Below, one piece after another: positions 1 to 12,700 of a stretch of 64,000 nt of DNA. Each line of letters opens with the position of its first letter. The stretch's first letter is position 1. The notes under the pieces were generated by a model. The model worked only from the letters and a program-made list of their open reading frames with translations, was not told where the DNA came from and did not search any database. A program made the translations under genes and the position numbers. The stretch comes from Niveomyces insectorum RCEF 264 (taxonomy: Eukaryota; Ascomycota; Sordariomycetes; Hypocreales; Cordycipitaceae), in the NCBI GenBank assembly GCA_001636815.1, contig AZHD01000006.1, forward strand, positions 695,895 through 759,894, in the 5' to 3' direction.

Positions 1-3000
1 CGGCCACGCGGGCTGTCTGCCGGCGCGATCTGCTGCGTCTGCACCGCCTGCGCCTTGAGCAGCGGCGAGAGCGGGGTTTGCGGCCGGGCTGCCGGCGGCA
101 GCGCGCCGTGCGCGGACATGTCTTTGCCCTGGCCCGGCAGGGGCAGCACGTCGCCGTCGAGGCAGACCGTGGCGTCCTGGAACGTGACCCGCTGCACCGC
201 GCCGCGCATCGTGCGGCCGGCAAACGGCGACGCCAGCGGGCCGGCTTTACCGCTCGACGACGTCGACGCGGACACGGCGTAGGGCCGGTTCAGTTCCACC
301 TCGACCATGGTGCCGACCTGGTCGTGCAGCTCAAAGATCCTGACCGGGTTGTCGTGCAGGCGCAGGCGGATGTCGTCGAGCGTCAGCCGGCCCTCGGCCA
401 CCGACGTCAACAGCAAGGGCAGCGCGTCGGCAATACCGAGCGCCACATCTTCGGCAACCGCCACGTCCGCCGCGCCGCCTGCGTCCTGCTTCTGGCTCGC
501 AATCCAATGCGCCAGCTGGTAGGGTAGGCTGCCGACGGAGAAGACGTCAAGGACGCTCAGGTGCTCCCAGAGCGCCGCCTGGTCGTCCGGCGTCGGCAAC
601 AAGGGGCAGCCGGGGTAGTCCGCTTGCGAGAGGTACAGCGCATAGATCGACACGTCGCACGTCACCTGTAGGCCCTTTTCTTTGCTGAGCGCGATCAGGC
701 GGATGTCGTCGCGGGTGGTCACGCCCGTGACGTGGAGACGACGGTTGTGCAGGCTGGCCAGCAGCAGCAGCGACGCGAGATCGGTGGTCTTGGCGTCGGT
801 GAGGATGGGCTTGTGCACCGGCCAGGCGTCGAAGTGGGCCGTGACCGCCGCGACCTTGCTGATGTTGTCGGACAGGTGGTGGAACGGGATGAACAGAGAG
901 CCCACCTCGGCCACGACCTGGCTGATCTGGCTGGCGTTTGTCGACGTCGCCGTCACGGACAGGTTGAAGTCGCAGTAGACGCTGCCGCGGCGGCTGTTCT
1001 GCTGCGCCAGCTTGAGCGTGCGCACGTCCGTGATGGCGCCGTCCACACCCAGCGGCATGACGCGGACCATGGTGAAACCCGCCGCGAGCGACGCCCGCGT
1101 CACCGCCTGCAGGTCGCGGCTGCTGCCGCTCGGCGCCACCAAACCGGGCACAAACGCGGCCACGTTGACGAGCCCCGGAAACACGACCGTGCGGTGGCTG
1201 GCCTGGTAGTCGCGCAGGCCCACCTCGAGGTCGTACTGCCGCGCCATGGCCTCGACCAGAATCTTGGCGTTCTTCACGTTGGTCACGAGCGGGATCTGGT
1301 AATCGACGGCCATGCGGCGCGTCTGGTAGCCTTTGCTCATGTAGCTGGCCGGCCGGCGGTACTTGTTGTTCGAGGGCAGGTTGATGTAGAGGTCGATCAT
1401 GTTCTTCGCCAGGTGCTGCGTCAGCGAGAACTCGCGCTTCTGCCCGTTGCCGTTGGCGCTGTCGTCATCGTCGTCGGAGCCGAGCACTTCCAGGTACTGG
1501 ACAGGGATGCCGTGCTCCTGCAGGTAGTCGGCGGTGCCAGCCGTCGCAAACAGCTTGTAGCCCATCTGCTGCAGCTTGGCCACCGACGGCAGCATCTCCT
1601 TCTTGTCTTTGAAGGAGCCGATCGACAGCAGCACGTTGTTGCGCGGCATCTTGAAGCCCGTCGAGATCAGGGCCTTGAGGTAGGCCTCGTACTTGTCAGC
1701 ACCGAAGCAGGCGACCTCGCCCGTGGAAGCCATCTCCACGCCGAGGACAGGGTCAGCACCCGAGAGACGCGAGAAGCTAAACTGCGGAACCTTGACGCCG
1801 ACGCTGCCGGGGGCCAGCTCCACCGGCGGGTACTCCTCGAATGGCAGGTTCATGATGGCCCGTGTAGCCATCTCGACCAGATCCACACCCATAACCTTGG
1901 ACACAAAGGGGAACGAGCGCGACGCGCGGACGTTGCACTCAATGACCTTGATGTCGTTGTCCTTGGCGATGAACTGGATGTTGAGGGGACCGGTAATGTT
2001 GAGGGCGGCCGCAATCTTGCGCGTGGCCTCCTCGATGCGCGCAATGGTGGTCCGCTCAAGGTCCTGCGGCGGAAGAATCAACGTGGCGTCACCAGAATGC
2101 ACACCAGCGTTTTCAACATGCTCGGAGATGAAGTGGCCAACCAAAAGACCGTCTTTGGCCACCGCGTCCATCTCGATCTCCTTGGCGTTTTCGATGTACT
2201 TGGTAATGACCACAGGATGGTCGCGCGAAACCTCTGCCGCTTGTTGGAGGTAGGACGCCAGGTCCGCTTCGGAGTACACCGTGTTCATGGCCGCGCCCGA
2301 CAGGACGTACGACGGACGCACGAGGACAGGGTAGGACACGTTTTGGCAAAACGTCTTCGCCTCCTCAAAGCTGGTCAGTTCCTTCCACGTGGGCTGGTCT
2401 ACGTCAATGCGGTCCAGCATGCGCGAGAACTTGTACCGGTTCTCCGCGGTATCGATCATCTCCGGAGACGTGCCCAAGACCTTGATGCCGGCCCGCTGCA
2501 GCGGCAGCGCAATGTTGTTCGGTGTCTGGCCGCCCATCGCTCCGAGCACACCGCTGGACGACTCAAGCTGGTAGATATCCAAGATTGTCTCGAGGCTGAT
2601 GTTTTCAAAGTATAGCTTGTCCGCCTCATCGTAATCGGTGGAGACAGTTTCTGGGTTCATCTAAAGAGGAAAAAAAAATCGGAGGTCAGCTAAAGTAGAA
2701 CAAGCACACAAGACAATCGTGCATTTGTTGGAAACGGTGAAAAACAACTTACATTCACCATGATGGTCTTGAAATTGGCCGCACGAAGCGTGCGAATCGC
2801 ACGCACCGTGCACCAATCAAATTCAACCGACGATCCGATCCGGTACACGCCTGAGCCGAGCACCATCACGCCGTGGTCGTCAAAAGGGACGTCGTGTTCG
2901 GACGCGTTGTACGTGAGGTAAAGGTAGTTGGTGAACGCCGGAAACTCGGCGGCGACCGTGTCGATTTGCTTCACAAAAGGCACGATGCCCGCTTCCTGGC

Positions 3001-6000
3001 GAAGGCGGCGCACCGCAATCTCGTTGGAGCTCCAGAACTGCGCGAGCTGCCGGTCCGAGAAGCCCAGGCGCTTCGCGTGGAGGAGGATGTCCGGCTGCTG
3101 GGCAATGTCGCCGGTCGTGTACGTGGTCATGCGGCGACCAAAGTCGCTGAGGCCCTTGAGCTTGTGCAGGAACCAGCGGTCGATTTTCGTCAACTCCCAG
3201 ATCTTGTCCACCGAGTAGCCCGCGTGCATGGCATTAGCAATGGCGAACAGACGCTGGTCCGAGGGCGTCTGCAGCTCGTCGTCGACGGACATGAGCGCGG
3301 ACTTGGTCTCGGTGAAGCCCAGGTTGTGGAAGTCGATGGCGCGGATGGCCTTTTGGATGGCCTCTTCAAACGTGCGGCCGATGCTCATGACTTCGCCGAT
3401 GCTCTTCATGGACGAGCCGAGCTGGGTCGACACGCGCGTAAACTTTTTCAAGTCCCAGCGCGGCATCTTCACGACGACATAGTCCAGAGACGGCTCAAAG
3501 CAGGCGCAGGTGACGCGCGTCACGGAGTTGGAAATGTCCTTGAGCGGGATACCCAGACCGAGCTTGGCGGCGATGAACGCAAGCGGGTACCCGGTGGCCT
3601 TGGACGCCAACGCCGAGGACCGCGACAGGCGGGCATTGACCTCGATGATGCAGCACTCCTTGGAGAACGGGTTGAGCGCGTACTGGATGTTGCACTCGCC
3701 GACGACGCCGAGATGGCGGATGACGTTCACGGCCGTCGTCCGCAGCATGTTGTAGTCTTCGTCCGAGAGCGTTTGGGAGGGGGCCACCACGATAGAGTCG
3801 CCGGTATGGATGCCCAGAGGATCAAAGTTTTCCATGTTGCACACGGTGATGCAGTTGTCCTGCGCGTCGCGGACGACCTCGTACTCGATTTCCTTCCAGC
3901 CCTTCATGCTGCGCTCGATGAGCACCTGGGGGCTGGCGGCAAAGGCCTTGTTGCACAGAGCGAGAAGCTCCTCTTCGTTGTACGCGAAGCCGCTGCCAAG
4001 GCCACCGAGAGCATACGCAGCACGGACAATGACGGGGAAGCCAATGTCCTTGACCACGCGCATGGCTTCTTCGATGCTGTTGGCCGAAGCGGACTTGGCG
4101 CACTTTTCCCCAATGGACTCCATGCTGCGAGCAAACAGCTCGCGGTCCTCGGTGGTGATGATGGTGTCGATGGGCGTGCCCAACACGGTAACGCCGAGTT
4201 CGGCGAATTCGTCCTTCAACTGGATGCCGACTTGAAGGGCCGTCTGGCCGCCAAACGTGCAGTAGATGGCGTCCGGGCGTTCGTAGACGATCACCTTGCG
4301 GACAAAGTCGGCGTTGACGGGCAGAAAAAACACCTTGTCGGCCAGACCCTTGGACGTCTGAATGGTGGCAATGTTGGGATTGATCAGCACCGTGTAGATG
4401 CCCTCCTCCTTGAGAGCCTTGATGGCCTGGCTGCCGGAGTAGTCGAACTCGCCGGCCTGGCCGATGCTCAGACCACCGCTGCCCAGCACGAGGACTTTCT
4501 TGACGTGGACACGCGGATGGAGGCGGTTGTTCTCGTCGGCCGTGCCGCCAGGGAAGCTGACCGGCCGCTCGAGGTTCTGTGCATCCACGGCGCACGCGGC
4601 CACAGCGTCGAGGAAGACGTCGAACAAAAACTCCGTGTCCCGGGGACCCGGCGTGCTCTCGGGATGGAACTGAACACTGAAATAGGGCCGGCTGACGTGC
4701 ATGATGCCCTCGTTGCTGCCGTCGTTGGCGTTGACAAACAGCTCCTTCCAGTCCTCCGACAGCGTGGCGGCGTCGACAGCGTAACCGTGGTTCTGCGAGG
4801 TGATGTGGCAGCGGCCCGTGACCATGCTCGTGCAGGGGATGTTCTGGCCACGGTTGCCAAACTTCATCTTGGTTGTGAGCGCGCCGGTGGCGCGCGCAAG
4901 CAGCTGGTGGCCCAAGCAGATGCCGAAAACGGGCGTCTGGTTCTTGGCAAGAGTCGCCGCGATGGTTTCGACGGTCGTCTCCAAGACCGACGGGTCGCCG
5001 GGTCCGTTGGAGAGAAACAGACCATCGTATTCGCCCTTGTCGGCGGCCGCGGCAATGTCGTAGTTCCAAGGGCACACCAGAACCTCGACGCCGCGCTTCA
5101 AAAAGCAGCGCAACTGGTTGTACTTCATGCCGACATCGAGACAGAGAATGCGAAGAGGACGGCCGGACGGGTGCTGTCGGACGTCGACACCAGCTGGTGG
5201 CTTGTACAATTTCGGCGTTTTCAACGAAACTAAAACATAACCAGGTCAGCGACTAACAAATCAGTGTGCAACAATCCATACGTCCCCAGGCCTGCAGAAA
5301 CAACGCACCTTCGGCCACCAGGTTCTTCTCGTTGGGGTTCACCCAATCTAAGCTCTCAAAGTGCGCCGTCCAGTTCTCGGCATGGTACGGAGCAAGCACA
5401 GCGCGGTTCACCGTGATCTCCTCCTCCATGTCCACCTCTGCCTGCCCGTTGACGACGTCATTGGCGCTGTTGCCGCTGCTGCTGCTGCTGCCGCCGCCGC
5501 CGCCGCCGCCGCCGTTGGTCAGGCTAGCAGGAGCGGGTACATTGTGGGTCTCCTTCTCCAGCAGCATGCGGCCGAGCATGCTACCCTTTTCGCGGATGTG
5601 CTTCGTCAAGGCGCGGGTGTCGACGCCGTGCATCGCCGGAACCCCCTGCTCTTTGAGCCAGGCGCCGAGAGACGATTCGGCCAGGAAATGCGAAAAGTCC
5701 TCGCCCGAGTACGAGGCGGTGACCAGGCCGGCGACGTGGATCTGCGACGACTCGAAGTGGGCAGGCAGATCGCCGAGAAGCGCGTCCATCGTCTCGCGCG
5801 ACGGCACGCCGTAGTTGCCGATCAGGGGAAAGGTGAGGACGAGGATCTGGCCGCGGTACGAGGGATCCGTCAGCGATTCGGGGTAGCCAACCATGCCGGT
5901 CTGGAACACCAGCTCGCCGGCAATGCTCTTGTTGGCGCCGAAGCTGTAGCCCTGGTAAACGACGCCATCCTGGAGTTCCAAGCTGATCAGCCTTTCGTCG

Positions 6001-6050
6001 GTGTCGTCCGCGAGGCGGGCCGAAGCCGGGGCAAAGAAAGAAGCCGGCAT
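1..6050 (-). CDS. URA2: Carbamoyl-phosphate synthase / aspartate carbamoyltransferase fusion (partial, 3' end off window)
   Basis: Multifunctional enzyme of the first steps of de novo pyrimidine synthesis. Three exons are visible: 5309-6050, 2753-5229 and 1-2660. The introns (5230-5308 and 2661-2752) have GTGCGT and GTAAGT donors and keep the frame, giving about 1959 residues. Domain order: glutamine amidotransferase with its small-subunit N-terminal domain (to about residue 430; nucleophile Cys near 354 in GICLGHQ, His/Glu in FHPES); first ATP-grasp half from about 494 (LGSGGLSIGQAGEFDYSG); second half from about 1037 (LGSGVYRIGSSVEFDWC); MGS-like UTP-binding domain near 1400-1500; then a dihydroorotase-like domain. 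That last domain has PGLVNVAAFVPGL where active enzymes carry a metal-binding HxH, so it is degenerate, as is known for fungal URA2. The visible part ends in the linker before the ATCase domain, which lies beyond base 1. A Gly/Ser run (about 8 Gly, 5 Ser) is inserted near residue 185. Confidence 0.97.
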
Positions 6051-6149
6051 GATGTCTGTCGATCGATCGAATGGCGACAGACGATCGTAGCCGAAGACAA
6101 CAGATCTCTTTCTCTGCCTATCTCTCGTTATCTTTCGCTCTCTTTCCCG

Positions 6150-6192
6150 AAGGAAAAGAGGAGGACGAAGAAGAAGAGGAAGAAGATGAGGG
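6150..6192 (-). promoter_or_regulatory. Polypyrimidine tract upstream of URA2
   Basis: The sense strand of the URA2 leader is almost pure C/T here, about 100-140 nt before the ATG at 6050. Such CT tracts are common just upstream of start codons in filamentous fungi and often mark the transcription start region. I see no clear TATA box. Confidence 0.45.
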
Positions 6193-9100
6193 TCGATTGA
6201 ACGGACAAGAGAGCGTAGAAGAAACGACGAGAATGCCGAAGAGAAGACGGAATAAGACAGAGATTTGGCGAGCGACTCGGAGAGCGACCGTTTCGTCTTT
6301 CACGCAATCTCTGGCCTAGACTTCTTCTCTGGACAGCCGTGAATTATCATAATACACAGGCAGTCGCTTGGCATAGGAAAAGGAAGAGAAGAGAGAAAAG
6401 ACAAAAATGAAGACAAAAATAAAAACAAAAAAACAAGACGTGCGTAAAATCTTGCTAGTTAGATTTTTTTTTTTGGCCTGGCACCTTTTCCGTTACCACT
6501 TTTCTTGTTAGTGAGTCTATCGATAAAATAACGCGTATACCGTCCAAAATAGGTATTTACACAGTGTGACTAACTATATTAATATTTTTTCAATTTGCAG
6601 AAGTCGCGGCATCGGCTTTTGCCATGGCATTCTGGAACCCAGAAATTCTCATACAGCGATAAATGTTTTATATTTGGCTAGTCAGCCAGTGCCTATGCCG
6701 CGCAACACTGGTTTTGCGGTCGTCGAGACACGGCGTGGGAACCGCCTGTGGTTGGTCAATTCGCGCCGTTCCTGCCAGAAACGCTTGGCTAGCGCGGGGT
6801 TCGCGAAAATAGAAATATGCAGGAAAGCAGCACATATGCACTTACGCACATGCGCCGCTGCGAGGAGATGCCGAGCCAATGGAGCCATTTGTCTGGTTTG
6901 CGGCACAAGTTTGCAACCCAGCAATGTCAGACAACCTGCAGGCTTGTTGTCGTACACGAGATATGCCGAAACGACGTTCGCGAAATGTGTAGTCTCATCA
7001 AAACATTGTATATGATTCAAGGCGATATATTGGCTTAGGCGGGCAACGAAACAGTCAAATGGCCGCAATGACTCAAGGAAAGTGCATCGAGAAAGGAGCG
7101 AAGATTTGAGGTCGTTGTAAACTCAAGTGCTTGCCTCTTTCGGCATACGTACAGACGATAGGGCCGGCGCACCGTCAGCCGGACACCTTATCCAGCGCAC
7201 CCAGTCTGACTGTAGTGGAAGGATCAGCCGTGCAAAGACGCACCGCTCTTTCCTCAAATCTCCAAAGAATAAACGAATAAGGAAGGCATGGATAACGTTA
7301 AAGTGACTCTCTCCTTAAATCAGCAAATATTATACAGCCTCCCCTTTTTTCCGTTTTTTTTTCTGCATCACCTCATTCTCATGTCAGCTTCATCATCGAA
7401 GCATCTACAACTATGGACTATCGTCTTTTCAGCTGCTGCTGTTGTCTTCTTTCTTCCGTTGCCTCTGCCACTTTCAGCTTACCATCCTCCACCACACGCT
7501 CGTTCACACCGACAATTACCAGTCCAAAAGGAGGGCCACTTATGCAAGGCAGCCAGCAGCGAAGAGAGAAAAGGGCCAATACGAGACAGACCTCACGTTG
7601 GAGCGCCGGCTTCAACCAATCATCGCAACAAGCCAGACACCGTCAACTGGCCTTTTTCCTCTTCCATACTTTTTGCCTCTTGCTCCACAGCCGGGCGAGG
7701 ATGATGGATGACAAGCGACCGCCCACATTTGGTGCCGCCATATTCGCGAGAAGTGTGTGTGCGAGTGAGACCTGCCGATGCAAATTAATATATTGATATT
7801 AATGTGCGTGCAGATAGATACAGCGACAAGAGATCGCAGGCGGCAGCAGGCCAGGTTTTGTGTTATACAACAGGCCGCCCCTCGTTCTTCTACCGGCCTC
7901 GTGTAGATCATCTCTTGAGCAGTAATTACGACTCCGTAAAACGGAGCAAGAGAGAGAAATTGTGTACTCTGAAGGCGGATCAGAACCGGGAAAACAACAA
8001 CCTGGCGAGAGGACGAAAAAACATATAGCCACGGAATGGGTGGTCCAAACTCCCTTCATCTGGCCTGACCTGGTTTGGCTGGGCCCGGCACGTCTTCACG
8101 AGACACGGAGTATTACGACGGGAGTGCGTACATACCAGCACGTCCCACCACTGGCTTTGACCAAAGCGGACAGACGCATTTTCACGAGCTTTTCTTCTGT
8201 CTACAACAAGTGGTTCTCTGCCAATCATGGTGCCGTGTTCCGCCTAGGCCAATGCATTCGCTGGGGGGCACTGGCGCGGCGGCGACGGGATCGACCCAAT
8301 AAGCGGCGGGCCCGTTCTCGCATGTGTCTGCCCATGGACACCCTCAAGACAAAATAACCACGCCAGTTGGCTACTTGGTACGACGAGGGAGCTACTGCTA
8401 GATGACGCCAAGGTGGGCAGCGGAGTGTTTCTGACGCAGAGTCTCCAATGCTGCGACAGTGCACCACCCAGCGCAGGGCATCACAGGGCCCTTGGCAGCG
8501 TACGAAAGACACACACCAACAACTGGATGCGTGAGCTTGTAATACTCCCACAATGAACGGGCCACGACTCTTTTCTTTCACCCAGCGGCGCTATGCAAGA
8601 GAGAAAGGGTTGCGCTGAAAAAGGGACAGCGTCACTTTTTACTACGAAGAGTCTTACGGCTATGGAGGACAAAAATGATAAGGGATACGCACGGAGATGG
8701 TAACTTGCCAGGGAAACAAATGAAGTGGATGCAACCTCGTCTTGCCGATCCTCGAATGTGCAACACCACGCAGAACGAAGGCCGCTGGCCATTAGCGGCT
8801 TCTAAAGAGGTCATCGTCTCGTCCGGCACTGCACGCTGACACAAAAGCAAAGGCCGGCGTCGTGTTTCTTCTCTTTCCACTGCTTCACGGTTTTTTCCCC
8901 TCGCCCGCCGGCACGTCTATTGTTGCTGTTGCTTGGCACGCCAGGGTCCCCCCAGCAAGGAGAAGAGTCGACGAGGGCTATTTTTTTTGCGCACACGAGC
9001 AAACTTCAACGGAATCTTGTTGCGACGTGCTCGTACGAGTGACACTTTCGATTGAGCGCAGTTCCTCCATTCATACAGACCACACATGGTAATAACCAGG

Positions 9101-9364
9101 GACTTTTATTAGGCCCGAAAACCGCCCAAAGTGGTAGCAACCTCGAAATATTTTGTGCGCGGAATTTGATGTATCCCCCCTTTTTTCGTTCTCCATATTG
9201 CGCCGGTTTGCCCCTTATATACAACTTGTTCTCACCTTATCAAACTAACTTTATAGCGTTGCCCTCTATAATTAAACTTCAGCAGCACTCCATATTTTTC
9301 ATCCCGCATCGCGCTTCTCGCGCGTTTTGTTGGAGCAAAACAGTGCTTGGCCGCTTTGCACGCT

Positions 9365-9470
9365 CACACACACACACACCCACCTACCCGCATCTATACA
9401 CATTTCTGCCGCTTCGTCATTCTTACGTTGTGCATTTTTAGTTTTTTTCTTCTTCTTCTTCTTCTTCTTT
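9365..9470. repeat. CA and TTC microsatellites upstream of YVC1
   Basis: A (CA)n run at 9365-9379 is followed by a (TTC)n run at about 9448-9470. Both lie in the leader or promoter of the YVC1-like gene. The TTC run also makes the pyrimidine-rich tract typical of fungal 5' regions. Confidence 0.7.
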
Positions 9471-9795
9471 CCTCTTTCTGTTTTTCATTTGTTCTGGTCT
9501 ATTTACACGACAGAAATGTCTGTTTGAGGTTGTCCTTTCGGCGCTGCCGACGGTTTGCGCAGGGACGCGAGGTGGATTTGGGCTACTGGAAGGCCTTTTG
9601 CCTCCTTCTGTAACTCTGCTCGTTTGATACGCACTCTCATCACCCAAACGAGCGAGCAATTGGACAGCAAAAGACATCTAATTCAACATGTTGGTTGTCT
9701 GAGCATAGCAAGCAACACCCACTGCGGCCGACAAGCGAAGGACTTTTTCCTTCGAACTGTGCCGCGTCGGCATCGTCATTGGCTAAAAGGTTACA

Positions 9796-12700
9796 ATGTT
9801 TTCGATGTTGTTACGCGCCCTTCACGGCAGCCGTTCCGCCAACTTTGAGCCCCTTCCCGGTGACGAGCCGGCTCCGGAGCCAAGTTTGAACAGCCGCGAG
9901 GCTCCGCGTTCGGCCGCCGTCGACAGCCCGTCTGCCGGCCCGGCCACTCAACGGACCTTTGTCCAACCACGGCACGCGACTGCCGACTTCACCGAAGCTG
10001 ACGACGACGAAGACGACTCCAATGACGATGGTGGCTTAGGCACAGGGTTTCGCCCGGCGGGCCCGCGCCCGCCAGAGGACGAAGATGGTGATCGCCGCTC
10101 ATCCCATATTCTTCCGCTCTTTTCGGCTTCTTACCTTGGTATGCCGTTGTTGTCTATATTCATATAAATATGTTATGTTTATTATGTTCTAGCAAGAATA
10201 GCCTACTTACCTTCACGATAGATTCCCTGCCTGTCTACAGCATTGTGCATGCCATGCGTATCATTGTTCAAGCACGCACGGAGACAACGCTCACATGGGA
10301 GCAACTGCGGTCTCCTCAGGTTTCGCAGTTTCTTGTCAAGCCCATGCAGCAGCAAATTCGCTCTCAACACTTCTCCAGAGCCACGTTGTACGCCCTCATG
10401 GTAAATTGCCTGCAGTTTGCCAAGGAGGGGCAGTTCTACCCGGGCAACGCTGGCACAAGCAGTACGCGGGCCAAGGTTTGCGAGCTTCTGGCCATCAAGC
10501 TGCTGAAGGAATACACCACCCGCGAGCTGATTGACGCTCTGTCGTACGATTTCAACCCGCTGCAGGGCTTTCCTGGAGGCTCCCAATCGCAGCAGGCTTC
10601 TTCTGCTGGCTTCTCCCGCGACGGCCGTCACCAACGGCTCCTGCCGGCTGCTCGCATTTCAACGCTGGAAGTTGCCATTCGTGCTTCTGCGAAACACTTT
10701 CTAGCCCACCCTCTTGTGGTACAACAGCTCGAGGCAATTTGGAACGGCGCAATCAGTTTTTATTCTTCTGCGGACACATTGCACCGGAACAATAGCAAGG
10801 CTCCAACCACACAACACTCCCGCGGTCCAACGGCAAGCAGCGCGCGGACACGCCGGGATAACAACGGAAACCACGGGCTCAGACGACGCAGCAGCGTCCA
10901 CGACCCTCTTACGCCACTTCTCGGTGGACAATCACCACAGCCTCACATCATCCATCATGCGCAGCAGCAGCAGCAGCAGCAACAGGCAGGGAAAGAAGGG
11001 CAACAAGCCCGAGTCTATCCGCAATTGACGTCACAGTCAATGCAACCAATTCACAGGCGTACCGTCACGTTGTACGATCCGCGAAACGCGTCGTTGTTCA
11101 AGCTGTCTCGTCTACGTGTTCCTCGATATCGCCAGTTCTTGTCCACCTGCTCCTTGGCCGTGTTGATCGGCCTCTTCCTAGCTGTGCTTATACAGCACTC
11201 CAACCGCATCACATCTCTAGAACTGATTTTCTGGTTTTGGAGTGCTGGCTTTATGTTGGACGAGCTCGTGGGCTTCAACGAGCAGGGTTTTTCGCTTTAC
11301 ATCATGAGTTTCTGGAACATTTTCGACCTAGGAATTCTGCTTCTCCTCTGTTTCTACTATTCGCTGCGTATCTGTGGCGTCTTTCTTGCGGATGCACAGC
11401 GTTGGAACGACAGTGCCTACGACATACTCGCTGCGAACGCCATATTGCTCATTCCACGAATCTTCAGCGTTCTCGACCACTACCAGTACTTTTCACAGCT
11501 TTTGATTGCCTTTCGTCTCATGGCCGTGGACCTTGCAGCTGTCTTCGTTCTGATCCTGGTGTCATGCTCTGGTTTTTTTGTCTTTTTCACCCTGTCTCGG
11601 AACGACAACGACCCCAGCGAAGTCGCATACAAAATTTTTCAACTTCTTATGGGCTTTACGCCCGCGGCCTGGGAAGCGTACGTATTATACCTTGCGCCTC
11701 GGCTATTTTTTGCAGTGACTGAGCTAACGATTGCTGTAATCATTAGGTGGCCGACATACAATTTTCTTGGAAAGACGTTGATGGCACTTTTCCTGATCAT
11801 TTGTCACTTTGTTGTCGTGTAAGTGATGGTAGCACAAATGGACTGTGCTTGTTCCTATGATGTGTGTTCAAGGAGGGATTCTAACCCGTTTTGTAGCACG
11901 ATTCTCATCACCGTGTTGACCAACTCGTTTATGGCAATCGCATCGAATGCGAATGAGGAGCACCAGTACGTTGGCACCCAACCCATAGATTGATTTGTTG
12001 TGAAAAAATGACAAAAGTCTCTTACCAAATCTAGATTTCTTTTCGCCATCAACACTATTTCTATGGTCAAAAACGATGCACTATTCTCGTATATTGCGCC
12101 CTCGAACATATTCGCATGGATGTTGATGCCATTGCGTTATTGCATGCCTCTTCCTCATTTTGTTGCTCTCAATCGACTGGTTATTAAATTCACACATTTC
12201 CCTCTTCTATTTGGCATTTTCATATATGAACGATTTTTCCTCGCCCCGTTCATGTACGAGCCAACGGACCTCGTTGAAAACACACGAAAAAACCGCCATC
12301 GTGGTGTATCCTTTGCCGATCCAACCAATCGACCTGTTTTGTTTAGTCCTAGCGTCCGTCTTCGAGAAGAGTCCGTCGCTGGTTTCCAGAAAGATCGGGC
12401 TCTCGACGAAGTTTTTCGGCGGACCCCCGACATTGCCACGCTTCGCACGCAAAGGCGCAATGAACGACGCAAGACACAAACTGAAATTCGCAACTGGATG
12501 GACCAGAACGATGGCCTTGTGGGCTCACCACAGAATTACGGTACAATCAACAGCCGCACGGACAACGAATGGGCTCGACGGATGAGCGTGAACCGAGATC
12601 GTGGCTCGCAAAAATTCCGGCACGTGTCTGAAGTTCGTTCGACTGCAAGTGACCCGGCCGATCTTTTGTCACTCTCTGCCGCGCCCGTCTTCTCGCGCGG

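Larger units (their letters stand above)
6051..9795. other. Intergenic spacer, divergent promoters of URA2 and YVC1
   Basis: A 3.7 kb spacer between two divergently transcribed genes. The reading frames in it are short and overlap on all frames, and none shows a recognisable domain or a convincing splice pattern. Contents: the URA2 CT tract near 6150; an AT-rich patch at 6510-6600; a perfect 8-bp inverted repeat with 4-nt spacer at 7784-7803; a CTCCGT/ACGGAG inverted repeat at 7932-7946; a related ACGGAGTATTACG at 8105-8117; and microsatellites just before YVC1. I see no RNA gene. Confidence 0.6.

Noticed and set aside
732..2615. 627-codon plus-strand open frame
   Set aside because: It lies antisense to the conserved CPSase large-subunit exon. 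Its Arg/Val/His-rich composition is the usual shadow of GC-rich coding DNA.
2873..5233. 786-codon plus-strand open frame
   Set aside because: Antisense shadow of URA2 exon 2, which carries clear ATP-grasp and amidotransferase motifs.
6682..7068. 128-codon minus-strand frame in the URA2-YVC1 spacer
   Set aside because: No domain, no supporting splice sites, overlapping open frames on the other strand; probably chance.
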